NCBI GenBank assembly: GCA_013322215.1
Contig: JAAMEZ010000056.1
Location: forward strand, 248,001-312,000
Origin: Martinezella rhizogenes
Lineage (GTDB): Bacteria; Pseudomonadota; Alphaproteobacteria; Rhizobiales; Rhizobiaceae
Direction: 5' to 3'
DNA: 64,000 nucleotides
Numbering within the stretch: the first letter of the stretch is position 1; the number at the start of each line of letters is the position of its first letter. Below are positions 8,558-17,420 of this stretch, piece after piece. The notes below the pieces were generated by a model that did no database searches, had not been told where the DNA came from, and worked only from the letters and a program-made list of their open reading frames with translations. The position numbers and the translations under genes are program-made.

Positions 8558-9442
8558 ATGAGTGAGAATTTTGGCCTGTCGGCCGCCCTGGCAACGCCCT
8601 TCGATGCGGATGGCGAGATCGCAATTCCGGGCGTGATCGAACAGGCGAAGCATAGCCTTGCCAATGGCTGCAAAAGCGTCACGCTTTTTGGCACCACCGG
8701 CGAAGGCGCCTCGATCGGGATGCAGGAGCGCCAGCAGGTTCTCGCCGCCATGATGGCCGCCGGTATCGCGCCTGAACAGATCGTCATGGGCGTGCTCGTC
8801 GATGCTGCCGAAGATGCCGCAGCCCAGGCTGGGCATGCGCTGGCACAGGGCGTCCGCAATATTCTTCTCGCACCGCCCTCCTACTTCAAGAACGTCAGCG
8901 ACGATGGCCTCTTCAAATGGTTCGCAGCCGTTTTCATCATGCTGGGCACGCATGCCCGCGACGTGATCGTCTATAATATTCCGTCGGTGACGATGGTGCC
9001 GCTTTCCATTTCCCTCGTCGACCGCCTGCGCACGGCATTTCCGGATGTCGTCGTCGGCGTCAAGGATTCCTCCGGCGATTGGCCCTATACCGAGGAATTG
9101 CTGAAAACCCATGGCGATCTCATCATTCTGATCGGCGACGAGAGGCACTTGGCCCGTGGAGTTCGTCTCGGCGGACAAGGTGCCATCTCCGGCATGGCAA
9201 ATCTCCTTCCCCGCGAAGTCCAGGCCATGGCGGAAAAGGGCATCGATGACGCCAATGTCGAGCGCTTCGTCGAGCAGCTGCTGAACTATCCGATCATTCC
9301 CTCGATCAAGGCAATTCTCGCCCGTTTGACGGAAGACGATAGCTGGCTTGCCGTGCGCCCACCACTCGTGGCATTGAACAGTCAAGATTCTGACACGCTC
9401 TTTGCTTCCTTTGGCGCCTTGTTTCGCGCCAAGGCGGCCTAA
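8558..9442 (+). CDS. DapA-family lyase/aldolase (dihydrodipicolinate synthase-like)
   Basis: A 294-residue TIM-barrel enzyme of the DapA/NAL/KDG-aldolase superfamily. Visible landmarks are FGTTGEGASI (the TTGE pyruvate-binding loop) near residue 46, the active-site tyrosine Y139 (VYNIPS) and the Schiff-base lysine K169 (VGVKDSSGDW). The family condenses or cleaves pyruvate with an aldehyde. Its place at the head of a sugar ABC importer and PfkB kinase operon argues for catabolism of a 2-keto-3-deoxy sugar acid or similar rather than lysine synthesis. A strong Shine-Dalgarno (gggagg) precedes the ATG. Exact substrate is unknown. Confidence 0.88.
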   Translation: MSENFGLSAALATPFDADGEIAIPGVIEQAKHSLANGCKSVTLFGTTGEGASIGMQERQQVLAAMMAAGIAPEQIVMGVLVDAAEDAAAQAGHALAQGVRNILLAPPSYFKNVSDDGLFKWFAAVFIMLGTHARDVIVYNIPSVTMVPLSISLVDRLRTAFPDVVVGVKDSSGDWPYTEELLKTHGDLIILIGDERHLARGVRLGGQGAISGMANLLPREVQAMAEKGIDDANVERFVEQLLNYPIIPSIKAILARLTEDDSWLAVRPPLVALNSQDSDTLFASFGALFRAKAA

Positions 9443-9463
9443 CCGAACAGCCCGGAGCTGCCG

Positions 9464-10123
9464 ATGGACGGACCAGGCGAACAGCCGACGTTGAGAGAGA
9501 AGGCCTATGAGAGCTTCACGCGCCATCTTTTGGCGCGCGACGTTCGCCCTGGGCAATTCATCTCGCAACGACGGCTGGTCGAATTGACGGGACTGACGCT
9601 TGGCGCGATCCGCGAATTGATCCCGCGCCTGGAAGCGGAAGGGCTGATCAAGACGGTTCCACAGCGCGGCTTGCAGATCGCCCATATCGATCTCGACCTG
9701 ATCCGCGAGGCCTTCCAGCTTCGTCTTTTTCTGGAGAAGGAGGCCGTCGCGCTGTTCACCTATTCGGCCTCCGACGAGACGATTGCCAAGCTTTTGAAGG
9801 ACCATCGCGATATTGCCGATGCGATCCGTTCCGGCGACAATTCGCAGGAACTGGAGATCCATGCGCAGTCGGTGGATTGGGGCATGCATGACGCGTTCAT
9901 CGACGCGCTTGGCAATACGATCATCTCGAATGCCTATCGGGTCAATTCGATCAAGATGCGGCTGATCAGCCAGGACAGGTTCCGCATCAACGGCCATGTC
10001 GGTCCCGTCATGGAAGAGCATTTGAAAGTGCTTGAGGCCATTGAGCGACGATCCGCCGAGGAAGCCGTTGCCGCTCTCGTATCCCACATCAGCGGAGCAC
10101 GGGATCGCGCATTGAAGATGTAA
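9464..10123 (+). CDS. GntR-family transcriptional regulator, FCD subfamily
   Basis: A 219-residue regulator with an N-terminal winged helix (RQFISQRRLVELTG-like segment through RGLQIAHI, about residues 10-75) and a helical FCD ligand-binding domain (from about residue 80, ending in the SAEEAVAALVSHI segment). FCD proteins usually bind the pathway's sugar acid or keto acid and repress their own operon. The gene lies 21 bases after the DapA-like gene and 60 bases before the binding protein, so it is embedded in the operon it probably controls; the inverted repeat at 8518-8532 is a candidate site. Confidence 0.9.
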   Translation: MDGPGEQPTLREKAYESFTRHLLARDVRPGQFISQRRLVELTGLTLGAIRELIPRLEAEGLIKTVPQRGLQIAHIDLDLIREAFQLRLFLEKEAVALFTYSASDETIAKLLKDHRDIADAIRSGDNSQELEIHAQSVDWGMHDAFIDALGNTIISNAYRVNSIKMRLISQDRFRINGHVGPVMEEHLKVLEAIERRSAEEAVAALVSHISGARDRALKM

Positions 10124-10183
10124 ACAGCTTTGCATAACAAGGCCGCGAATGAGGAGATTCTCGGCCAAAGGAGGAGGAACGGA

Positions 10184-11515
10184 ATGTCATCGTCATTTTT
10201 CAATCCGACACGTCGCGGCTTCATGGCCGGCACGGCAGCACTCGGAGCAGCGAGCCTTTTCGGTGCACGCACCGCCTCGGCCGCCGTCGACTGGAAGCGC
10301 TTTTCCGGCACGACGCTTGAGGTCAATCTGATCAAAAGCCCGCGCAGCGAAACGATCCTCAAATATTTGAGCGAGTTCGAGGCGCTGACGGGCATCAAGG
10401 TCAACGCCGAGGCAACGCCGGAACAGCAGCAGCGCCAGAAGACCACGATCGAGCTCAGCTCCGGCAAGCCGAGCTTTGACGTCGTGCATCTGAGCTATCA
10501 CGTCCAGAAGCGCCAGTTCGAAAAGGGCGGCTGGCTTGCCGATATCAGCGGCTTCATGAAGGACCCATCGCTCACCGATCCCTCGCTGACGGAAAGCGAC
10601 TTTGCCGAGGCAGGCCTGACGTTCGCCAAGGACTCCGCAGGCGTCATGCGCTCCCTGCCCTTCTCGGTCGACTACTGGATCATCTACTGGAACAAGGCCT
10701 TGTTCGAGAAGAAGGGCCTTGCCTATCCCGAAACTTTCGAAGATATGGCCAAGGCCGCCGAGGCGCTGACGGACAAATCGACCAACACCTATGGCTTTGT
10801 CGCCCGTGGCCTGAAGAACGCCAATACGCCGGTCTGGACAACCTTCATGCTCGGCTATGGCGCGACGCCACTTTCGGCCGACGGTAAGCTGCAGACGGAA
10901 TCGCAAGGGGCCGTGGATGCTGCCAAGCTCTATCAGCGCCTGATGACGAAATCCGCACCTCCCGGCGTTTCGGGCTTCAACTGGGCAGAAGCGCAATCGG
11001 CCTTCCTGCAGGGCAAGATCGGCATGTGGCTCGATGGCGTCGGCTTTGCGCCGCCGATCGAAAACCCGGAAAAGTCGCGCGTCGTCGGGCAGGTCGGCTA
11101 TGGCATCATGCCGAAGGGGCCGAATGCGCAGGCAGCCGCCACGACCGGCGATGGCATCGGCGTCACCGCCGCCAGCCAAAAGAAGGAAGCCGCTTACCTC
11201 TTCTGCCAATGGGCGATCTCGCACGACATGGGCGCGCGCCTATTGCAGGCCGGCGCCGGCGTTCCCTTCCGCCAGTCCATTCTGGAGGATCAAAAGGTTC
11301 GCGAGGGCGTAAAGATGCCGAGCGCCTGGCTCGATGCCGTCGCCGGCTCCGCCAAGGTCTCCCAGCTGGCATTACCCGTTATCATCCCGGTCACCGAGTT
11401 CCGCGACATCTATGGCGTTGGGCTGACGAACATGATCGGCGGTGCAGATCCGGCAGCCGAACTGAAAACGGCAACCGCCCAGTTCGAGCCGGTGCTGGCA
11501 CGAAGCGAGGGATAA
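10184..11515 (+). CDS. Sugar ABC transporter substrate-binding protein (Tat-type signal)
   Basis: A 443-residue extracellular solute-binding protein of the MalE/UgpB type (family 1). The N-terminus has a twin-arginine motif (TRRGFMAG, residues 8-15), a hydrophobic stretch and an A-S-A cleavage site near residue 33, so it is probably exported folded by the Tat pathway. I chose the ATG at 10184 because a near-perfect Shine-Dalgarno (aggagg) sits just before it and the signal peptide begins there. Its stop overlaps the start of the first permease. It delivers the carbohydrate to the importer encoded at 11515-14357. Confidence 0.93.
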   Translation: MSSSFFNPTRRGFMAGTAALGAASLFGARTASAAVDWKRFSGTTLEVNLIKSPRSETILKYLSEFEALTGIKVNAEATPEQQQRQKTTIELSSGKPSFDVVHLSYHVQKRQFEKGGWLADISGFMKDPSLTDPSLTESDFAEAGLTFAKDSAGVMRSLPFSVDYWIIYWNKALFEKKGLAYPETFEDMAKAAEALTDKSTNTYGFVARGLKNANTPVWTTFMLGYGATPLSADGKLQTESQGAVDAAKLYQRLMTKSAPPGVSGFNWAEAQSAFLQGKIGMWLDGVGFAPPIENPEKSRVVGQVGYGIMPKGPNAQAAATTGDGIGVTAASQKKEAAYLFCQWAISHDMGARLLQAGAGVPFRQSILEDQKVREGVKMPSAWLDAVAGSAKVSQLALPVIIPVTEFRDIYGVGLTNMIGGADPAAELKTATAQFEPVLARSEG

Positions 11516-12450
11516 TGGCCTCCGTGAGTATCGAAGATAACGCCGCCAAAGTGGCTGAAGGAAGGAGCAAGCCGCATCGGCTTGCTCCCAACTACTGGCC
11601 CTTCGTCGTTCCCGCGCTGATCGTGATTGCCGCCGTCATCGTCTTTCCCTGGGTCTTCACCCTGTGGATGAGCGTGAACAAATGGACGCTCGGCCAGTCG
11701 CAGAGCTTCGTCGGCTGGGACAATTATGTCCGGCTGGCGACCGACATGCGCTTCTGGGAATCGCTATGGCACACGGTGCTCTATACCGTGCTGTCCGTCG
11801 TCGGCCCGTTGATCTTCGGCACGCTGGCCGCGCTGATCTTCGATGCAAACTTTCCGCTGCGCGGATTCCTGCGCGGCATCTTCGTCATGCCGATGATGGC
11901 AACACCCGTCGCCGTGGCTCTGGTCTGGACGATGATGTTCCACCCACAGCTCGGCGTGCTCAACTACCTGCTGTCCCTGGTCGGGATCGGACCGCAGGAA
12001 TGGATCTACAATCAGTCCAGCGTCATCCCTTCGCTCGTTCTGGTCGAGGTCTGGCAATGGACACCGCTGGTCATGCTGATCGTGCTCGGCGGCCTCGCCT
12101 CCGTGCCACGCGAACCCTATGAAAGCGCCGAAATCGACGGCGCCAATGCCTGGCAGAAATTCCGTTATTTGACGCTGCCGATGATCTCGCCCTTCCTGAT
12201 GATCGCCGTCATTATTCGCGGCATCGACGCGATCAAGAGCTTCGACATCATCTACGCGATGACGCAGGGCGGCCCGGGAACGGCATCCGAGACGATCAAC
12301 ATCTACCTCTATAATACCGCCTTTTCCTATTACGACATCGGCTATGGCTCGGCCATGGCGGTGGTGTTCTTCATCCTCATCGTCGCGCTCTCCTTCATCC
12401 TCCTGATGATGCGGCAGCGAACGAAATGGACGGACGCGGAGGGACATTGA
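11515..12450 (+). CDS. Sugar ABC transporter permease (MalF type)
   Basis: A 311-residue inner-membrane permease of the carbohydrate uptake family CUT1. The conserved EAA loop reads YESAEIDGANAWQKF near residue 205, where the ATPase docks. The ATG at 11515 overlaps the stop of the binding-protein gene and is followed by a cytoplasmic leader and a first membrane helix (WPFVVPALIVIAAVIVFPWV). Two bases separate it from the second permease. Confidence 0.94.
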   Translation: MASVSIEDNAAKVAEGRSKPHRLAPNYWPFVVPALIVIAAVIVFPWVFTLWMSVNKWTLGQSQSFVGWDNYVRLATDMRFWESLWHTVLYTVLSVVGPLIFGTLAALIFDANFPLRGFLRGIFVMPMMATPVAVALVWTMMFHPQLGVLNYLLSLVGIGPQEWIYNQSSVIPSLVLVEVWQWTPLVMLIVLGGLASVPREPYESAEIDGANAWQKFRYLTLPMISPFLMIAVIIRGIDAIKSFDIIYAMTQGGPGTASETINIYLYNTAFSYYDIGYGSAMAVVFFILIVALSFILLMMRQRTKWTDAEGH

Positions 12451-12451
12451 G

Positions 12452-13267
12452 ATGAAGCGCTCGACACTCAACCGCATCGGCCTGTTCTTCGTGGCCCTGG
12501 TCATCGTCTCGCCGGTTGTCCTGTTCTTTCTCTGGATGATCTCGCTGTCGCTGAAATATGAGATCGACAACGGGGCCTATCCGCCGATCCTCATTCCCGA
12601 TCGCATTGCCTGGACGAACTACGTCAATGTCTTCCAGGAAAACAACTTCTTCCTTTATTTCTGGAACTCCATTCTTGTGACGGGAGCAGCCACCCTGCTC
12701 GCGCTGATCATCGGCGTGCCGGCCGGCTATGGCATTGCCCGGCTGAAGGCGGAAAAATCGGCAATCGTCATCATGATTGCCCGCATGACGCCGGGTCTTT
12801 CCTTCCTCATCCCGCTGTTTTTGCTGTTCCAATGGCTCAATCTGCTCGGAACGCTCTGGCCGCAGATCATCATCCATCTCGTCGTCACGGTCCCCATCGT
12901 CGTCTGGATCATGATCGGTTATTTCGAGACGACGCCGATGGAGCTCGAGGAGGCAGCAAGCATCGATGGCGCAACGCCATGGCAGGTCTTCCGTCTGGTC
13001 GCCTTGCCGATCGCCCGGCCCGGCATCGTTGTCGCGTTCATTCTCTCCGTGATCTTCTCGTGGAACAATTTCGTCTTCGGCATCGTGCTTGCGAGCCGCG
13101 AGACCCGCACATTGCCCGTTGCCGTCTACAACATGCTCTCCTTCGAGCAGGTGAGCTGGGGACCGCTTGCTGCGGCCGCCTTGATCGTGACGCTGCCGGT
13201 TCTCGTGCTGACGATGTTCGCGCAGCGCCAGATCATCGCCGGCCTGACGGCCGGCGCCGTCAAATGA
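12452..13267 (+). CDS. Sugar ABC transporter permease (MalG type)
   Basis: A 271-residue CUT1 permease with an EAA loop ELEEAASIDGATPWQVF near residues 165-180 and the typical C-terminal AGLTAGAVK. It starts two bases after the preceding permease stop and is followed after 31 bases by the ATPase. Together with the 11515 product it forms the membrane channel. Confidence 0.94.
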   Translation: MKRSTLNRIGLFFVALVIVSPVVLFFLWMISLSLKYEIDNGAYPPILIPDRIAWTNYVNVFQENNFFLYFWNSILVTGAATLLALIIGVPAGYGIARLKAEKSAIVIMIARMTPGLSFLIPLFLLFQWLNLLGTLWPQIIIHLVVTVPIVVWIMIGYFETTPMELEEAASIDGATPWQVFRLVALPIARPGIVVAFILSVIFSWNNFVFGIVLASRETRTLPVAVYNMLSFEQVSWGPLAAAALIVTLPVLVLTMFAQRQIIAGLTAGAVK

Positions 13268-13298
13268 CCCGCCTCACCTTTTGGACAGGATCACATTC

Positions 13299-14357
13299 AT
13301 GGCACCCGTCAACATACAGAATATCCAGAAGCGCTACGGTCAGGTGAAGGTCATTCACGATATCAGCGTCGATATCGCTGACGGCGAATTCGTCGTCCTC
13401 GTCGGCCCCTCGGGCTGCGGCAAGTCCACGCTGCTGCGCATGATCGCCGGGCTCGAAGAGGTCAGCGATGGTGAGATCCGCATCGGCCGGCGCGAAGTCA
13501 GCCATCTTCCGGCGCGCGATCGCGACATTGCGATGGTGTTCCAGAACTACGCGCTCTATCCGCATATGACGGTGGCCGAAAACATGGGTTTTGCGCTGAA
13601 GCTGAAGAAGGCAAATACTTCGGAGATCACCGCCAAGGTGCAAAAGGCTGCCGCCATCCTCGGCCTCGAAAATCTGCTGGATCGCCTGCCTCGCCAGCTT
13701 TCCGGCGGCCAGCGCCAGCGTGTCGCCATGGGGCGAGCGTTGGTGCGCGATCCGCAGGTTTTCCTGTTCGACGAACCGCTCTCCAATCTCGACGCAAAAT
13801 TGCGCGTGCAAATGCGCGGCGAGATCAAGTCCATGCATCAGCGCATCGGCACCACGACGATCTACGTGACGCATGACCAGGTGGAGGCGATGACCATGGC
13901 CGACAAGATCGTCGTGCTGCATGGCGGCCTCATCGAGCAGGTCGGCGCGCCGCTCGATCTTTACGATCGACCCGCCAACCTTTTCGTCGCCGGCTTCATC
14001 GGTTCGCCCTCGATGAACTTCATCGACGGCAAGATCGAGGAAGGCGTCTTCCGCAGCGACAAAGGTCTCATCCTGCCCTTGCCGGAAGGCTTTCCGATCG
14101 CACAGCACGGTGGGCGTCCGCTCGTCTACGGCATCCGGCCCGAACATATCCGCGCTGCGGCAAGCGGCCTGTCCGCCCGTGTCGGCATTGTCGAAGGCAC
14201 GGGGTCTGAGATCTATGCCAAGCTCGATTGCAGCGGCGAGGAAATCTCCTGCCTGTTCCGCGAGCGGCTGAACATCCGCTTCGGCGACAAGATCGAAATC
14301 GCCATCGACCCGACAAGTATCCATCTTTTCGGCAAGGCGAGCGGAAAGCGGCTTTGA
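13299..14357 (+). CDS. Sugar ABC transporter ATP-binding protein (UgpC/MalK type)
   Basis: A 352-residue ATPase with Walker A GPSGCGKST near residue 38, signature LSGGQRQRVAMGRAL, Walker B VFLFDEPLSNLDAK, the H-loop YVTHDQVEAM and a C-terminal TOBE/MalK regulatory domain (from about residue 240). I prefer the ATG at 13299 over an upstream in-frame TTG because it is preceded by acagga at the right distance and starts the family pattern. The stop overlaps a TTG start of the kinase gene. Confidence 0.94.
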   Translation: MAPVNIQNIQKRYGQVKVIHDISVDIADGEFVVLVGPSGCGKSTLLRMIAGLEEVSDGEIRIGRREVSHLPARDRDIAMVFQNYALYPHMTVAENMGFALKLKKANTSEITAKVQKAAAILGLENLLDRLPRQLSGGQRQRVAMGRALVRDPQVFLFDEPLSNLDAKLRVQMRGEIKSMHQRIGTTTIYVTHDQVEAMTMADKIVVLHGGLIEQVGAPLDLYDRPANLFVAGFIGSPSMNFIDGKIEEGVFRSDKGLILPLPEGFPIAQHGGRPLVYGIRPEHIRAAASGLSARVGIVEGTGSEIYAKLDCSGEEISCLFRERLNIRFGDKIEIAIDPTSIHLFGKASGKRL

Positions 14358-15298
14358 ACGCTCCATCGATCCTCGATCCGCCGGCCGGCGATCCCAAGCA
14401 TGTTCTATGCGTCGGCGCTGCCGTTCTGGATACGCTCTTTCGCGTCCGCGCCCTCCCCCAAGGTCAGGGGAAGGTGCTGCCTTACGACATGCTGCAGATC
14501 GCCGAAGGCATGGCCTCGAGCGCAGCCTATGCCATTGTCCGGCTCGGCGGTAAGGCAAGCCTGTGGGGTGCCGTTGGCCGCGACGATACTGGCGAGCGCA
14601 TTATCCGCGATCTGGATGTCGCCGGCATCAATGTCAGCGGCATGTCGCAGGTGGAGGGCGCACGCTCCGCCGTCTCGACCATCCTGGTGGACGATGACGG
14701 CGAAAGGCTGATCGTTCCCTTCTACGATCCAAAGCTGCACCATACGGTGAAGGAATTCACGGCCGAAGATATCGCTGTATTCGATGCCGCGCTGGTCGAC
14801 GTACGCTGGCCAGCATTGGCACTGCAGGTTCTCAAAGCTGCCAAAGCGATGGGCAAGCCGGCCATTCTCGACGGCGACGTGGCGCCTGACGGCATCATCG
14901 AGCAACTGGCGCCGGAAGCCACCCATATTGTTTTCTCCGAACCGGCTGCGCATCGCCTGACGGGAACGAGCGATGTGTCCGAGATGACGCATCTTCTGAA
15001 ACAGCGCTTCAATCATGCTTTCATCTGCGTGACGGCAGGGGCGGCCGGTAGCTACTGGTTCGGCGAACAAAACAACGAAGTCGCGCATTGCCCGACCATT
15101 TCCGTCAAGGCCGCCGATACGCTCGCCGCCGGGGACATCTTTCACGGCGCCTTCGCTCTCGCAATCGCGGAAGGAATGCCGCCGGCAGATGCAATCCGCT
15201 TTTCCTCCATCGCTGCCGCCATCAAGTGCGAGATGTTTGGGGGAAGATCCGGGGCACCGACGCGGGCCGACGTGATCCGCCGATCTCATTCACTTTGA
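14354..15298 (+). CDS. PfkB-family carbohydrate kinase
   Basis: A 314-residue sugar kinase of the PfkB/ribokinase family. The C-terminal signature DTLAAGDIFHGAF (about residues 253-265), whose aspartate is the catalytic base, is clear, and the N-terminal VLCVGAAVLDTLFRV is the usual first strand. The best start is a TTG overlapping the ATPase stop; no in-frame ATG precedes the conserved N-terminus. As last gene of the operon it probably phosphorylates the imported sugar or the keto-deoxy acid before or after the DapA-like step. The substrate is not readable from sequence. Confidence 0.88.
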   Translation: MNAPSILDPPAGDPKHVLCVGAAVLDTLFRVRALPQGQGKVLPYDMLQIAEGMASSAAYAIVRLGGKASLWGAVGRDDTGERIIRDLDVAGINVSGMSQVEGARSAVSTILVDDDGERLIVPFYDPKLHHTVKEFTAEDIAVFDAALVDVRWPALALQVLKAAKAMGKPAILDGDVAPDGIIEQLAPEATHIVFSEPAAHRLTGTSDVSEMTHLLKQRFNHAFICVTAGAAGSYWFGEQNNEVAHCPTISVKAADTLAAGDIFHGAFALAIAEGMPPADAIRFSSIAAAIKCEMFGGRSGAPTRADVIRRSHSL

Positions 15299-15512
15299 AA
15301 GCTAGAACGAGCCACATTCTCGTCGGCACATATTGCGAGTTCATGGTTGCAGGCAGAGATCCGTCACGGAGCAGCGCCGCCATTCAAAACGCACATCTTT
15401 CCGCCTCCAAACCGCAGTCTCCGCACGGCAGCAGTTACTCATCGTTATAAAGGTGACAAGGTTGCACGCCTCGGTTATACCAAACGCGCGACTCAAGCAG
15501 GAGGATCGCCAG

Positions 15513-15536
15513 ATGAGAAATTTCGGCACCCACTGA
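15513..15536 (+). CDS. Possible leader peptide MRNFGTH
   Basis: The frame ATG to TGA encodes seven residues, MRNFGTH. A perfect AGGAGG lies eight bases upstream (15499-15504), a stronger ribosome site than most genes in the window have. It is too short for a functional enzyme, and its position 85 bases before an ABC exporter suggests a translated leader that couples ribosome position to exporter expression. No experimental support is known to me. Confidence 0.4.
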   Translation: MRNFGTH

Positions 15537-15600
15537 CGCTGAACGGCGACGCCGAATTCGGGCTGTCGTTCGGTCCGTTCTTGTCTCTTCTATCCTCTTC

Positions 15601-15619
15601 AATGCCCATGGAGGGCATT
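15601..15619 (+). promoter_or_regulatory. Hairpin masking the exporter ribosome-binding site
   Basis: AATGCCC (15601-15607), a five-base loop, then GGGCATT (15613-15619) form a perfect seven-pair stem ending one base before the exporter ATG. The only Shine-Dalgarno (ggagg, 15611-15615) lies in its loop and 3' arm, so folding would hide it. Confidence 0.55.
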
Positions 15620-15620
15620 C

Positions 15621-17342
15621 ATGCTACGTCGTTTCTTTTTCTATTATGCCCGCTACAAGACGCTGTTCTTCCTTGATTTCGGCTGCGCCGTGCTCGCGGG
15701 CCTGCTGGAACTCGGCTTTCCGCTGGCCATCAAGCTCTTCATCGATCAGCTCCTGCCAGGGCGCGACTGGGGTCTCATTTTTGCAACGGCAGCTGTGTTG
15801 CTTGTCGTCTATGCTGTGGCGACGGGCCTCTCGGCGATCGTCAACTATTGGGGCCATGCGCTCGGCATCTCGATCGAATCCGACATGCGCCGCCAGGCCT
15901 TCGATCATATCCAGAAGCTCTCCTTCCGCTACTTCGACAACAACCGCACCGGTCATCTGATCACCCACGTCACCAAGGATCTCGAGGAAGTGGGCGAGAT
16001 CGCCCACCATGGCCCCGAGGACCTGTTCATCGCGATCATGACCTTCATCGGCGCTTTCCTGCTGATGTTCAGCGTTCATTGGAAGCTGGCGCTGCTGACG
16101 ACGACCATCGTGCCGTTCATGACCTGGCTCGTCAGCCGCTACGGCTCGAAGATGACGCTGAATTCGCGCAGCCTGTTCGGCAAGGTCGGCAACTTCAATA
16201 CGCGCATGCAGGAAACTGTCGGCGGTATCCGGGTGGTCAAGGCTTTCGCCAATGAACGGTATGAAAGCCAGCTGTTTGCCAGCGACAACGAGGACTACAA
16301 GGCGACCAAGCTCGATGGTTACGCCTATATGACTGCAAGCATCGCGCTCAGCTATTTCAGCACGCGTCTGGTGCAGCTGATCGTGATGATGGCGGGAACC
16401 TGGTTCGTCATATCGGGCGAACTGAGCTATGGCGGCTTCATCAGCTTCCTGCTGCTCATCAATGTCTTCTTCCGCCCGATCGACAAGATCACATCGGTGA
16501 TCGAAACCTATCCCAAGGGCATTGCCGGCTTCAAACGCTTCCTGTCGCTGATCGATACGGAACCCGATCTTGCCGACCGGCCGAATGCGATCGCAGTCGA
16601 TTATTTGAAGGGTGATATCGCCTATAAGCATGTCGGCTTCGGCTATTCCGACCATGTTGAAATCTTCCAAGATCTTTCTCTGACGATCGCGCCTGGCGAG
16701 ACCGTCGCTTTCGTCGGCGCTTCGGGCACCGGCAAGACGACGATCTGCTCGCTGCTGCCGCGCTTTTACGACGTAACAGCCGGCAGCATCACGATCGACG
16801 GCATCGACATCCGCGACATGACGCAGGCCTCGCTACGCAATCAGATCGGTATCGTGCAGCAGGACGTCTTCCTGTTCGGCTCGACCATTCGCGAGAACAT
16901 CGCCTATGGAAAGCTCGGCGCGACCGACGAAGACATCATGACGGCGTTGCAGCGCGCCTCGCTGGACGAATTCGTCCGATCCCTGCCCGCCGGCCTCGAT
17001 ACGCCGACGGGCGAGCGCGGCGTCAAGCTTTCGGGCGGTCAGAAGCAGCGCCTCGCGATCGCACGCATCTTCCTGAAAGATCCGCCGATCCTCATTCTCG
17101 ATGAGGCCACGTCCGCGCTCGATACAGCAACCGAATACGCAATCCAGCAGGCTCTATCGGAGCTTGCGAAAGGCCGCACGACCCTGGTCGTCGCTCACAG
17201 ACTGTCGACGATCCGCAACGCCGACCGCATCATCGTCATGGGCGACAACGGCATTGTCGAACAGGGATCGCATGATGAATTGCTCGCCCGCCACGGCGCT
17301 TATGCGCGGCTGCATAATGCACAATTCGGGCTTTATGCCTGA
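15621..17342 (+). CDS. ABC exporter, fused membrane and ATPase domains (MsbA/multidrug type)
   Basis: A 573-residue half-transporter expected to work as a homodimer in the inner membrane. Residues 1-310 are a type-IV exporter membrane domain with six hydrophobic segments; residues 335-573 are the ATPase with Walker A GASGTGKTT, signature LSGGQKQRLAIARIF, Walker B ILILDEATSALD and H-loop VVAHRLST. Substrate could be lipid, drug or peptide. No partner genes lie next to it. The start ATG follows directly on a hairpin that contains its Shine-Dalgarno, and a seven-codon frame precedes it, which suggests post-transcriptional control. Confidence 0.93.
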   Translation: MLRRFFFYYARYKTLFFLDFGCAVLAGLLELGFPLAIKLFIDQLLPGRDWGLIFATAAVLLVVYAVATGLSAIVNYWGHALGISIESDMRRQAFDHIQKLSFRYFDNNRTGHLITHVTKDLEEVGEIAHHGPEDLFIAIMTFIGAFLLMFSVHWKLALLTTTIVPFMTWLVSRYGSKMTLNSRSLFGKVGNFNTRMQETVGGIRVVKAFANERYESQLFASDNEDYKATKLDGYAYMTASIALSYFSTRLVQLIVMMAGTWFVISGELSYGGFISFLLLINVFFRPIDKITSVIETYPKGIAGFKRFLSLIDTEPDLADRPNAIAVDYLKGDIAYKHVGFGYSDHVEIFQDLSLTIAPGETVAFVGASGTGKTTICSLLPRFYDVTAGSITIDGIDIRDMTQASLRNQIGIVQQDVFLFGSTIRENIAYGKLGATDEDIMTALQRASLDEFVRSLPAGLDTPTGERGVKLSGGQKQRLAIARIFLKDPPILILDEATSALDTATEYAIQQALSELAKGRTTLVVAHRLSTIRNADRIIVMGDNGIVEQGSHDELLARHGAYARLHNAQFGLYA

Positions 17343-17367
17343 TTTGCCCGCACGAGCGGATAAGAAA

Positions 17368-17393
17368 GGAGCCGAGGCTTGGCGCCCGGCTCC
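17368..17393. terminator. Bidirectional terminator between exporter and XRE regulator
   Basis: GGAGCCG and CGGCTCC form a seven-pair stem with a twelve-base loop between two converging genes. On the minus strand it is followed by TTTCTTAT, which suits the regulator gene. Confidence 0.65.
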
Positions 17394-17420
17394 CCTTCTG
17401 AACGACAATGATCAACGCAG

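Larger units (their letters stand above)
15299..15620 (+). promoter_or_regulatory. Leader region of the ABC exporter gene
   Basis: This 322-base gap holds no full-length gene. Its right part looks like a regulated 5' leader: a seven-codon reading frame with a strong Shine-Dalgarno at 15513-15536, then 64 bases, then a hairpin that overlaps the exporter's own Shine-Dalgarno (15601-15619). A TATAAAGG stretch near 15448 could be a -10 element, but I could not assign a convincing promoter. Confidence 0.45.

Noticed and set aside
8531..10168. A 545-codon open frame on the minus strand
   Set aside because: It lies antisense to the DapA-like and GntR genes, which have clear family motifs. High GC leaves long open shadow frames; it has no recognisable domain.
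13260..14558. A 432-codon minus-strand open frame
   Set aside because: Shadow of the ABC ATPase gene with canonical Walker motifs on the plus strand.
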